Below, one piece after another: positions 20,318-25,974 of a stretch of 25,974 nt of DNA. Made by a program: the position numbers and the translations under genes. The stretch is from a virus. Every line of letters starts with the position of its first letter. Position 1 is the first letter of the stretch. The stretch is from positions 1-25,974 of IMG/VR virus record IMGVR_UViG_3300029914_000120. One strand, written 5' to 3'. The notes under the pieces are model-generated. The model worked only from the letters and a program-made list of their open reading frames with translations. It ran no database searches and was not told the DNA's origin.

Positions 20318-20761
20318 GTGATTCATCGCAAGCAAAACTGGCAGACGCTGCTGCACAACTTCCTTGAGCAGCGCAAAGACGAGCCCTTTGCCTGGGGCGC
20401 GAACGACTGTGCGCTTTTCGCGGCCGATGCGGTCGCCTCATTCACCGGCTCGGATCTCGGCGACGGCTTCCGCGGCCAGTATTCCGATGAGGCCGGCGCG
20501 CTGGCGCTGATGAAGGCCACCTGCGGCTCTCCGGATGCGCTGGCGCTCGGCGTCTACCTTTGCGCTAAGGCAGGCTTCGCGCCCTGGTCTCACGTCAACT
20601 TCGCGCGCCGTGGCGACGTCCTGGTCCTGGCCAATCCGGATGGTTCGCATTCGCTGGGCATCGTGGCGCTCAACGGCGTCCATGCGCTCTTTGTTACCAC
20701 GGGCGGCCTGCGCCGCATGCGCGTCCGCGATTGTGTAGCCGCATGGAAGGTGGGGGCGTGA
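20318..20761 (+). CDS. NlpC/P60-like tail-tip peptidase (DUF6950 type)
   Basis: 147 residues, GTG start behind CCGGAGGAAAA. FAWGANDCALFAADAVASFTG carries the catalytic Cys candidate in the DC motif of the DUF6950/NlpC-P60 type. A second segment RRGDVLVLANPDGSHSLGIV, then GVHALFVTTGG, matches the following strands. Such proteins sit at the tail tip and are thought to cleave peptidoglycan during infection or assist tail assembly; in lambda the counterpart is K. A His to complete the dyad is H665-independent: the HSLGIV histidine is a candidate only by position. The stop overlaps the next start (TGATG). Confidence 0.8.
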   Translation: MIHRKQNWQTLLHNFLEQRKDEPFAWGANDCALFAADAVASFTGSDLGDGFRGQYSDEAGALALMKATCGSPDALALGVYLCAKAGFAPWSHVNFARRGDVLVLANPDGSHSLGIVALNGVHALFVTTGGLRRMRVRDCVAAWKVGA

Positions 20762-20976
20762 TGGCGCAGTTCACAGTTCGTAGTTCGCAGTTCGCAGCAC
20801 GGCTGGACGCTCCGTGTCCCGCTTGTGGCGCGCACGCGGGGCATCCTTTCGTGGCGTTCTCGCGTTACAACCCAGCGCCGGCGCTGATGCGTGGTTTTCA
20901 TCGCGAGCGCCGGGCTTTAACTGTGAACTATGAACTGCGAACTGTGAACTGCGAGCCGGAGGCACACCATGGCTAA
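20761..20976 (+). CDS. small CxxCG protein flanked by inverted heptad arrays
   Basis: 71 residues. Start ATG overlaps the upstream stop behind AAGGTGGGGG; the 3' end overlaps the tip gene by 8 bases. The middle CPACGAHAGHPFVAFSRY has a CxxC plus two His, a possible zinc site. The N-terminal residues QFTVRSSQFA are encoded by an inverted heptad array, and the C-terminal VNYELRTVNCEP by a forward array. So only about 40 residues are not repeat-derived. Function unknown. It may be a genuine small protein or the by-product of a repeat-flanked insertion. Confidence 0.5.
   Translation: MAQFTVRSSQFAARLDAPCPACGAHAGHPFVAFSRYNPAPALMRGFHRERRALTVNYELRTVNCEPEAHHG
20767..20794 (-). repeat. inverted heptad array (4 units, opposite orientation)
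   Basis: CAGTTCA, CAGTTCG, TAGTTCG, CAGTTCG, the reverse complement of the TGAACTG unit. It pairs with the forward array at 20917-20951 to form inverted flanks around 122 bp. Confidence 0.92.
20917..20951 (+). repeat. heptad array 10 (5 units)
   Basis: Units TTAACTG, TGAACTA, TGAACTG, CGAACTG, TGAACTG, then CGAGCCGGAGG as ribosome site of the tip gene. The last 14 bases are the exact complement of the first 14 of the inverted array at 20767. Confidence 0.92.
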
Positions 20977-23900
20977 AGCAATAATCGGCGCGGTCGAAAT
21001 CGGCGTGGGCGTCGGTCTGCTCGTCATGCAGCCGGAGCTTGCGCCTCTCTCCTGGGGCCTCATCATGTCCGGCGCGGGCATGGAGGTGGCCTATGTGGCG
21101 GAGATGTTGCAGGGTAACCCCGCGCTCACGGCAAGCGCCAAGCTGCCGGCTGCGCCCCGCGAGTTTGTTGTGGGCATGGTGCGCAAGGGGTGCACGTTCA
21201 TCTATCAGTCCACGACGGGGCATCAGCTGAATGAAGTCCCCATTTGGGCGGCCAACGCATGCCAGGCTATTGTTGCCGTTTACGTCGACCAGCGGAAACT
21301 CTATTACATTGACAACCCGACCGCCGATGGCTCGCCTTATGGTGGGGGCGTTGGCGATGGCAACACCTACCAGGACGATAGCGGTAATAATTACAGCTTC
21401 GGCAGCGAGACGGCTGCCTGGCACACACTGGGGCAGCTCTGGTCTTCTGGCGCATGGTCCGCCGGCATGACGGCCACGCGCGTCCAGTTGGCGACCGGCG
21501 ACACCGCATCGACCTTCGCGGCTACCACCATCGGCGTAACTATCAATGGAACGGTCTTTGTCTTCGGCTGCCTCGTGCCAGGCACAGCGGGTTCCTCCAG
21601 CAGCGTCTTCTCTGGCGCGGCCGCCGCGGGGACACAAGTGACTGACGGCGGTATTTTGTGGGTCAATCTGGGCCCCGCGCCTGGCGGATATTGGTTCAGT
21701 GCGCTCAACGGGCAGGATACCTCTCAGTGGCTCAATAACTGTCTCTGTGTGAACCTCTGCGCCTCCTATCTGAAGTTCACTTATGATGCCAATGTCTTCA
21801 GCGGGCCGCCGCAACTCCGGGCCACGATTATGGGCGCAAACGATGTTTACGACCCGCGCACCAGCACCTACGGGTACAGTACCAACAGCGCGCTCGTCTG
21901 CGCGTGGCTCATCGTAAATCCGGAGGTCGGCTTTGGCGCAACCCCGGGCACTCCGAAGGCGGCGGCGCTCTGGGCTGGCGTCTATGAGGGCATCTTTGGC
22001 GACCAGTTGATTGCCGCGGCCAACCTGTGTGATGAGCAGGTGCAGCTCACCGTCGGTTCTGTCGCCGGCAGCCCTACGCCCGCGCCTCCGTGGCAGCCAT
22101 TCGGCAACTACAATATCGGCGACCATTTCAACTACGGCAGCGACATCTTCGTAGTGAACACCGCCTACGTGTCGGGCGCGTACTTCGGCGAAGACGACGG
22201 TACGCATATCACCGAGATTATCGGCAGCGGCCTGAACCCTTCTACATACGAGAGTCGCTACACATGCAACGGCTATTTCAACTCTGACCAGGAGCCGGGG
22301 CAGATCCTCTCTTCAATGCTTATGTCCTGTGAGGGGCGCATCGTGCGTCAGGGCGGCGGTTATCTGATTTACCCGGCCGCCTGGTATGGCACCAGCCTCA
22401 ACTTCGGGGCGGATGACCTGTGCGGCGCCGTAAAATGGTCGCCCTCGCGCAAGTTCCGCGATCGCGTCAATTGCATGCGCGGAACCTTTATCTGCCCGCA
22501 GTACCCTTATAACCAGGTTGGCTACAGCTACGACTACAAGAATGGGGGCGTCTTTAACGGCGAGTGGCAGCCGACAGACATTCCGCCTTACGCGCAGGAT
22601 TATCTCCACGGCTACGGCCTCATCACGGATCCGGGCCAGGGCGATGCGAACCTGGTGCAGGATGGCGGCGTGCGGCTCTATGGCGACCGGCACTATCAGT
22701 TCGTCATTTCGGTGGCCCAGGCTCAGCGCCTGCTCAAGATTTATATGCTGCGTAACCGTTTTGCGGGCTCGGGCACTTTTCCCATGAAGCTCTCTGCGCT
22801 GCAGGCGCAGTCGCAGGATGTGATGAATTTCACGTTTGCGCCGCTCAACATGGTGGATGCCTATCTCGAAATCAGCAAGTTTGATTGGGTGTTGGCGGAG
22901 GGAGACGATGCCGGCGAGGGCGACGCGCCGCGGGCTATGCGCCTTACCACGCAGATCGAACTGCAGCTCACTGACCCGAGTGTCTACGAGTGGACGGCGG
23001 CCGAGGAGATGACTCTCTACGATCAGCCGAGCCCCGCGCTCAATAACCCATTCGCCGTTTCCGCGCCTGCCTCGTTGACGGCCATCTCAAACCTGAGTAC
23101 CGCGCTGGTCTCGCCGGATGGCACGGTGACCCCGCGTATCGAGCTCACCTGGACGGAGTCCGCGGATCCGTTCGTGACCAGCGGCGGCGACGTGCAGGTG
23201 CAGATCTCGCCGCACAGCGCCGGCGCCTGGGCAGATGTGGCCACGCTGAATGGGACGGCTGCTTTTATCTACATCGGCAACGTGGTCACCGGCAATGCCT
23301 ACGATTTGCAAGTGCGCTTCCGGCGCGGCTCTGGCGCATATTCCGCATGGTCGCAGCTCATCAATGTTGTTTGCGGCTTCGTCGTCAATGCAACCGGCCT
23401 CAACGCCGTTGCGCCGGCCGGCACGCTCTCCGCTGTCACCACTTCCGCCACCGTGTCCGTCATTCTGATCGGTAACTTTACCGGCACGGCGGCCGGTGTC
23501 AGCGGTTCGTTTGTGCCGAGTCCCACAGACATCACCGCCCTCACGCCGCAGACGCTTTATTACGTCTACTTCATTGAGTCGGCCTTCGCTACCGGGACCA
23601 TCACGCCGATCGCCACAACCAACATCAATGACTTTCTGAACGTGCCAGGTTATTGGTTGATAGGCTCCATCCTCACGCCGCCATGGACCGGCGCCGGATC
23701 CTACTATGCCCCTTCCAACTACAACGATCTCGGCCCATTTCAAACCAACTCGCCCACTTATGCGTATGACGGCAACTTCGCAACCCGCGCAAGCATAACG
23801 TCCAACGCCTATAGCGGATCCTCTTTTGGTGAGTGCCTCTATGAGGATTTCCCGGCCGTCACGGTGGGGGCCGGCAAGCAGCTCAATGTGAATGCGGCGG

Positions 23901-24286
23901 TCTCTGTCCCTGGCGGCCCTGCGCTGTGGGCCATCACCGCATGCATCGGCGGCGGCAGCAAGCCGCAGGGGGTTGAACTGCAGGCCTTCAATGCGCGTGG
24001 CGCGTGGGCGGCCACAACTGCCTATGCGGTGTGGGACACGTTCACTGAGAGCGGCATTACTTATCTCGTGGTCTCCGCCTATACCTCCGGGGGCACCTTC
24101 GGATCCACGGATATTGCGGCAACATGCGTAGTGCTCGCCTCCGGGAATGCCTCTGCTGCGCAGACCACCTATGCCGTGACTGTGCCAACCGGCACCTTGA
24201 TCAGCGGCATAACCGTTGACGTCGCACTCAACGCACCCGCCAGCATAGGCGCGTTTGTCTACGCCTATGAGATTTGGATCCAATGA
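20969..24286 (+). CDS. tail-tip / receptor-binding protein (lambda J-like)
   Basis: 1105 residues, largest gene of the window. It begins with a hydrophobic segment (IIGAVEIGVGVGLLVMQ). The hub-like core follows: FVVGMVRKGCTFIYQST, LTVGSVAGSPT, YFNSDQEPGQILSSMLMSCE near 440, KWSPSRKFRDRVNCMRGTFI near 490, RHYQFVISVAQAQRLLKIYM-like near 580. A fibronectin-III-like region lies near 720-800, and a Ser/Thr/Gly-rich C-terminal part probably binds the receptor. Three inserts resemble small carbohydrate-binding modules: about 193-234 (GTAG, VTDGGILWVNLG), 374-411 (WQPFGNYNIGDHF) and 1010-1052 (AYAVWDTFTESGITYLV). CCGGAGG precedes ATG 20969. Confidence 0.88.
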   Translation: MAKAIIGAVEIGVGVGLLVMQPELAPLSWGLIMSGAGMEVAYVAEMLQGNPALTASAKLPAAPREFVVGMVRKGCTFIYQSTTGHQLNEVPIWAANACQAIVAVYVDQRKLYYIDNPTADGSPYGGGVGDGNTYQDDSGNNYSFGSETAAWHTLGQLWSSGAWSAGMTATRVQLATGDTASTFAATTIGVTINGTVFVFGCLVPGTAGSSSSVFSGAAAAGTQVTDGGILWVNLGPAPGGYWFSALNGQDTSQWLNNCLCVNLCASYLKFTYDANVFSGPPQLRATIMGANDVYDPRTSTYGYSTNSALVCAWLIVNPEVGFGATPGTPKAAALWAGVYEGIFGDQLIAAANLCDEQVQLTVGSVAGSPTPAPPWQPFGNYNIGDHFNYGSDIFVVNTAYVSGAYFGEDDGTHITEIIGSGLNPSTYESRYTCNGYFNSDQEPGQILSSMLMSCEGRIVRQGGGYLIYPAAWYGTSLNFGADDLCGAVKWSPSRKFRDRVNCMRGTFICPQYPYNQVGYSYDYKNGGVFNGEWQPTDIPPYAQDYLHGYGLITDPGQGDANLVQDGGVRLYGDRHYQFVISVAQAQRLLKIYMLRNRFAGSGTFPMKLSALQAQSQDVMNFTFAPLNMVDAYLEISKFDWVLAEGDDAGEGDAPRAMRLTTQIELQLTDPSVYEWTAAEEMTLYDQPSPALNNPFAVSAPASLTAISNLSTALVSPDGTVTPRIELTWTESADPFVTSGGDVQVQISPHSAGAWADVATLNGTAAFIYIGNVVTGNAYDLQVRFRRGSGAYSAWSQLINVVCGFVVNATGLNAVAPAGTLSAVTTSATVSVILIGNFTGTAAGVSGSFVPSPTDITALTPQTLYYVYFIESAFATGTITPIATTNINDFLNVPGYWLIGSILTPPWTGAGSYYAPSNYNDLGPFQTNSPTYAYDGNFATRASITSNAYSGSSFGECLYEDFPAVTVGAGKQLNVNAAVSVPGGPALWAITACIGGGSKPQGVELQAFNARGAWAATTAYAVWDTFTESGITYLVVSAYTSGGTFGSTDIAATCVVLASGNASAAQTTYAVTVPTGTLISGITVDVALNAPASIGAFVYAYEIWIQ

Positions 24287-24564
24287 CAGCACACGATCTC
24301 ATCCGCGATATCTTCAGCCGTCACCAGGCCGGCGTCCCTGGCAATGAGCGCATCGTCACGCCGGCGCAGATCGACTTCCTCCGCCGGCTCTGCGACGCGG
24401 ATGAGGAGGGTGCGAAGGCGGTGCACCCTGGGCGCGGCCGGAGTTTTGTCTGGGCTCCGAGCGGGCGCGACAAGTACCTCATCAATGAGGCTGAGGGAAG
24501 GAAACCGAACAAGATTACGCGCATGGCGAATATTGTGGCCACCGGCGCGGGCAGGCTGTTTTGA
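24283..24564 (+). CDS. small hypothetical after tip gene
   Basis: 93 residues; ATG overlaps the tip gene's stop (ATGA). Charged N-terminal helices (LIRDIFSRHQAGVPGNERI, TPAQIDFLRRLCDADEEGAK) are followed by a basic segment with SFVWAPSGRDKYLIN. No signal peptide. It could bind nucleic acid, as the basic middle and helices suggest, but no family is recognised. Overlap with the TTG start of the next small gene at the other end means it is part of the same transcript. Confidence 0.65.
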   Translation: MTAHDLIRDIFSRHQAGVPGNERIVTPAQIDFLRRLCDADEEGAKAVHPGRGRSFVWAPSGRDKYLINEAEGRKPNKITRMANIVATGAGRLF

Positions 24565-24740
24565 CCTGGCCGCCATTGAATCCGCTGCATTACAACGCGG
24601 ACCGGGAAATGATCGGCCATGAACTTGTCCCGATGGATCGCGGGTCTGAAGGGGTCTTTTGGTGCAGTGTATGCGGCGGCCATCCCGATGATCCGATACA
24701 TCAGCCTGGCTGGAGCGTCGAGTCAGCGCCGCCGTTTTAA
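24561..24740 (+). CDS. 59-aa zinc-ribbon-like microprotein, TTG start
   Basis: Short frame starting at TTG 24561, which overlaps the previous stop (TTGA). Translation TWPPLNPLHYNADREMIGHE, then FWCSVCGGHPDDP, with a Trp, CxxC and His, ending APPF. The CxxCGGH core resembles a half zinc-ribbon. ATG 24609 is an alternative start giving 43 residues; coding-like sequence before it (aromatic and Pro-rich, no stops) favours the TTG. It is the last + strand gene. The companion small gene at 20761 has a similar CPACG core on the other side of the tip gene. Confidence 0.6.
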   Translation: MTWPPLNPLHYNADREMIGHELVPMDRGSEGVFWCSVCGGHPDDPIHQPGWSVESAPPF

Positions 24741-24799
24741 GTTCCGGGGTCGAATACGGAGAAGAAAGGAGGTCGCGGACTTTCGCCAGAGCAGCCGCC

Positions 24800-24832
24800 G
24801 CGGGCCGATCGGTGTGACTACCTCCGGCCCGC
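24800..24832. terminator. hairpin between converging gene blocks
   Basis: GCGGGCCG and CGGCCCGC are exact 8-bp complements around 17 bases, placed between the end of the + strand late genes and the end of the minus-strand block. There is no T-run on either strand. A bidirectional stop or mRNA-end structure is likely but unproven. Confidence 0.4.
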
Positions 24833-24837
24833 GTTAC

Positions 24838-25059
24838 CTAGGTGATGCTGAGAATTTTGTTCTCGCCCTTACAGTTGCACGCCCAGCAGAAATTGGCCTC
24901 GTCGCCCGCTTCAATCAGGTTGCGGATCGCTTCGCCTACCGCTCCGGTGCCCGGGCAGCCGTTTTCTTCGATCACGAAGTGAGCATTGGCCTCGTCTGGT
25001 ATCTCAACTTCTATTTCGAAAGTGCACAGTACTCTGACTTTTCGCATGGTTCCTTTCAT
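24838..25059 (-). CDS. conserved small phage protein (CWACN type)
   Basis: 73 residues. ATG at 25059 (minus) follows GAGGGAGAG. The sequence KVRVLCTFEIEVEIPDEANA, IEENGCPGTGAVGEA, FCWACNCKGENKILSI matches a small family I have seen in many phages and islands, with the CPGTG loop and final CWACN-GENKI motif. Three to four Cys could bind a metal. It is the last gene of the minus-strand run; role unknown. Distance of 28 bases from the previous gene fits an operon. Confidence 0.75.
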   Translation of the reverse strand: MKGTMRKVRVLCTFEIEVEIPDEANAHFVIEENGCPGTGAVGEAIRNLIEAGDEANFCWACNCKGENKILSIT

Positions 25060-25087
25060 CGTTTCTCTCCCTCACTTTGTCTCAACT

Positions 25088-25417
25088 CTAACGGCCCGCG
25101 CTACCTTCATCAAGGCGCTGCAGCAGCCGCTCCAGCTCTTCCGTTGTCAGAGCTTGCTCCGGCCCGAAGCAGATCAGACCGGGGTTCTCATGCGCCCAGG
25201 TGTCCAGGTCGCCCACTTCGCCCGTTGGGGAAGCCATCAAGGCGATGTAATCGAAGTCGCCGGCGTCGCGGTAAGCCATGATGATCCAGCCGTCTGAAGA
25301 GAAAGCTGCGATGCTGTCGGCGACGTGCTGCAAGGGCGGCGGGAGAACGTGAAGCGGCGCTTCGTTGTTGGCGATCGCGCGAAGGATCGAGGCCGCCTGC
25401 TCACGACTGACGGTCAT
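25088..25417 (-). CDS. hypothetical acidic protein coupled to RHH gene
   Basis: 109 residues. ATG at 25417 overlaps the stop of the upstream RHH gene (ATGA), so translation is coupled. The sequence has an N-terminal helix (SREQAASILRAIANNEAPLH), a central DGWIIMAYRDAGDFDYIALM strand pair, a TGEVGDLDTWAHENPG loop and a C-terminal helix ALTTEELERLLQRL. It resembles the DUF7693-type plan in outline, which I state tentatively. With the RHH protein it could be a toxin-antitoxin-like or regulator pair, but no toxin signature is visible. Confidence 0.7.
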   Translation of the reverse strand: MTVSREQAASILRAIANNEAPLHVLPPPLQHVADSIAAFSSDGWIIMAYRDAGDFDYIALMASPTGEVGDLDTWAHENPGLICFGPEQALTTEELERLLQRLDEGSAGR

Positions 25418-25602
25418 TTGCCGTCGCGTTCGATGAATTCGGCGATCGCAATCTGAATTGCGGCGCTGCGGACGATACCCTTCCGCTTGGCAATCTTGTC
25501 CATCTCTCTCAGATGCTCGCGGCGCACGCGGAGGGTTACGGAAGAAGTGCCGTCGGCTGATATTTCCGGCGCGGCCGTCGATTTTTTCTTGGTGGCATTC
25601 AT
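25414..25602 (-). CDS. ribbon-helix-helix regulator, likely leaderless mRNA
   Basis: 62 residues. A short charged arm (NATKKKSTAAPE) precedes a CopG/Arc-like fold: strand SSVTLRVRREH, helix LREMDKIAKRKGI, helix RSAAIQIAIAEFIERDGK. Such dimers bind DNA through the strands. No ribosome site lies upstream of ATG 25602. The promoter's -10 (25609-25614) ends only seven bases before it, so the transcript probably starts at or next to the AUG, as for lambda cI from PRM. It may repress its own promoter through the palindrome at 25653. It also leads the minus-strand operon. Confidence 0.78.
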   Translation of the reverse strand: MNATKKKSTAAPEISADGTSSVTLRVRREHLREMDKIAKRKGIVRSAAIQIAIAEFIERDGK

Positions 25603-25608
25603 GCGCGG

Positions 25609-25638
25609 ATTCTAATAATGCCGTTAATACTTTGTCAA
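25609..25638 (-). promoter_or_regulatory. sigma70-like promoter of minus-strand operon
   Basis: On the minus strand TTGACA (25638-25633) and TAGAAT (25614-25609) are separated by 18 bases; the -35 is perfect and the -10 matches five of six. Expected start of transcription is at about 25602, the A of the start codon. Confidence 0.75.
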
Positions 25639-25652
25639 TACGCGGTTATTCG

Positions 25653-25679
25653 GTATCGAATTGTCTTGCAATCGGATAC
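25653..25679. promoter_or_regulatory. 27-bp imperfect palindrome, candidate operator
   Basis: GTATCGAATTG and CAATCGGATAC are complementary at 9 of 11 positions with a 5-bp spacer. It lies just upstream of the -35 of the RHH promoter, a usual place for a regulator or activator site. Confidence 0.5.
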
Positions 25680-25723
25680 AAAAGGAGGATATAAACGCAC
25701 CACGGGACGGAGAGCACATCGCC

Positions 25724-25894
25724 TTAGCTGGAAGGCCGCTTCCCCTGAATAATGCCTTCCTGCTCGGCGAGCCGCGTCAGTGCCAACCGCATCACATTCG
25801 CCTGGTCAATCTGCAATTTATCTGAGAGACGCTTTAGCTGGCTCCGCTGGATCGAGCTTAAGCGCAATGTCGTCGAATGCGGCATTTTGACCAT
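25724..25894 (-). CDS. second, short ribbon-helix-helix protein
   Basis: 56 residues. ATG at 25894 (minus); a second ATG lies three codons in. The sequence PHSTTLRLSSIQRSQLKRLS, then DKLQIDQANVMRLALTRLAE, reads as a CopG-like strand plus two helices, much like the neighbour at 25414 in design though not in sequence. Ribosome site is weak. Its stop is about 90 bases before the promoter of the other RHH gene, so it is transcribed separately, probably from a promoter beyond the right edge of the window. It may be a phage regulator or a host antitoxin. Confidence 0.65.
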   Translation of the reverse strand: MVKMPHSTTLRLSSIQRSQLKRLSDKLQIDQANVMRLALTRLAEQEGIIQGKRPSS

Positions 25895-25974
25895 GCTTTG
25901 ATCGTAATGTGCGGTTTGGGTGGCAATCAGGTAGCTGATCGCGCCTCAATGGCACCTCAGGCACTCTCCTGTCA

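Noticed and set aside
13882-20951. CRISPR array
   Set aside because: Units are 7 bp, contiguous and without spacers; no cas genes.
23087-24292. 401-aa minus-strand frame across the tip gene
   Set aside because: Mirror frame without motif or ribosome site.
24619-25281. 220-aa + strand frame past the end of the late genes
   Set aside because: Runs antisense to two better minus-strand genes; Arg/Ser/Pro-rich product.
25667-25695. + strand promoter TTGCAA-N17-TATAAA with AAAGGAGG at 25681
   Set aside because: No start codon or coding frame follows on the + strand; the AAAGGAGG has no gene at usual distance.

Overview
The window holds the late (structural) gene block of a tailed siphovirus-type phage or prophage. 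It runs left to right on the + strand from the terminase small subunit (cut by the left edge) to the tail-tip protein and two small genes behind it, then switches to four small minus-strand genes. No integrase, tRNA, att site or clear host gene is visible, so I cannot tell prophage from free phage or metagenomic contig. The DNA is GC-rich with strong coding bias. A soil Acidobacteriota host is my best guess, from general recollection of similar heptamer arrays and proteins in that phylum, but nothing here proves it.

Layout. 1-6328: packaging and head genes (TerS, TerL, portal, U35-type prohead protease, a small unknown, HK97-fold major capsid protein). 6431-9502: probable decoration protein, a 61-aa unknown, gp6-like connector, head-tail joining protein, DUF3168 tail terminator and tail tube. 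9571-10412: two moron genes, a secreted DUF2846-like protein and an Imm-type superinfection-immunity membrane protein. Each has its own extended -10 promoter, and one terminator closes the unit. 10425-13876: tail assembly chaperones G and G-T linked by a probable -1 frameshift at A_AAC_CCT, an HK97 gp10-like protein and the tape measure. 13947-18753: a secreted collagen-like fibre, a secreted small phage protein, a holin-like protein, two unknowns and an M15-type peptidase (lysis and host contact). 18800-24740: tail-tip genes (distal tail, DUF2163-like hub, NlpC/P60-like, 1105-aa tip protein) with small overlapping genes, two of them carrying CxxCG zinc-ribbon-like motifs. 24838-25894 (minus): a CWACN-type small protein, an unknown and two ribbon-helix-helix proteins, one probably translated from a leaderless mRNA behind a sigma70-like promoter with a 27-bp palindrome upstream.

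The most unusual layer is non-coding. Twelve places carry tandem 7-bp units built on an ACTG-like core (TGAACTG, CACTGAC and ATCTGCC subtypes), nearly all just upstream of a structural gene's ribosome binding site. At four genes the array runs directly into a short hairpin that presents the Shine-Dalgarno GGA in its loop and ends 2-4 nt before the start codon; two more genes have such a hairpin without an adjoining array. The stem sequences differ between genes but pairing is kept, as expected for a selected RNA structure. I infer a composite element (heptad array, SD hairpin, start codon) that may set or control translation of the major structural genes. A CsrA/RsmA-like GGA-loop binder is one testable possibility.
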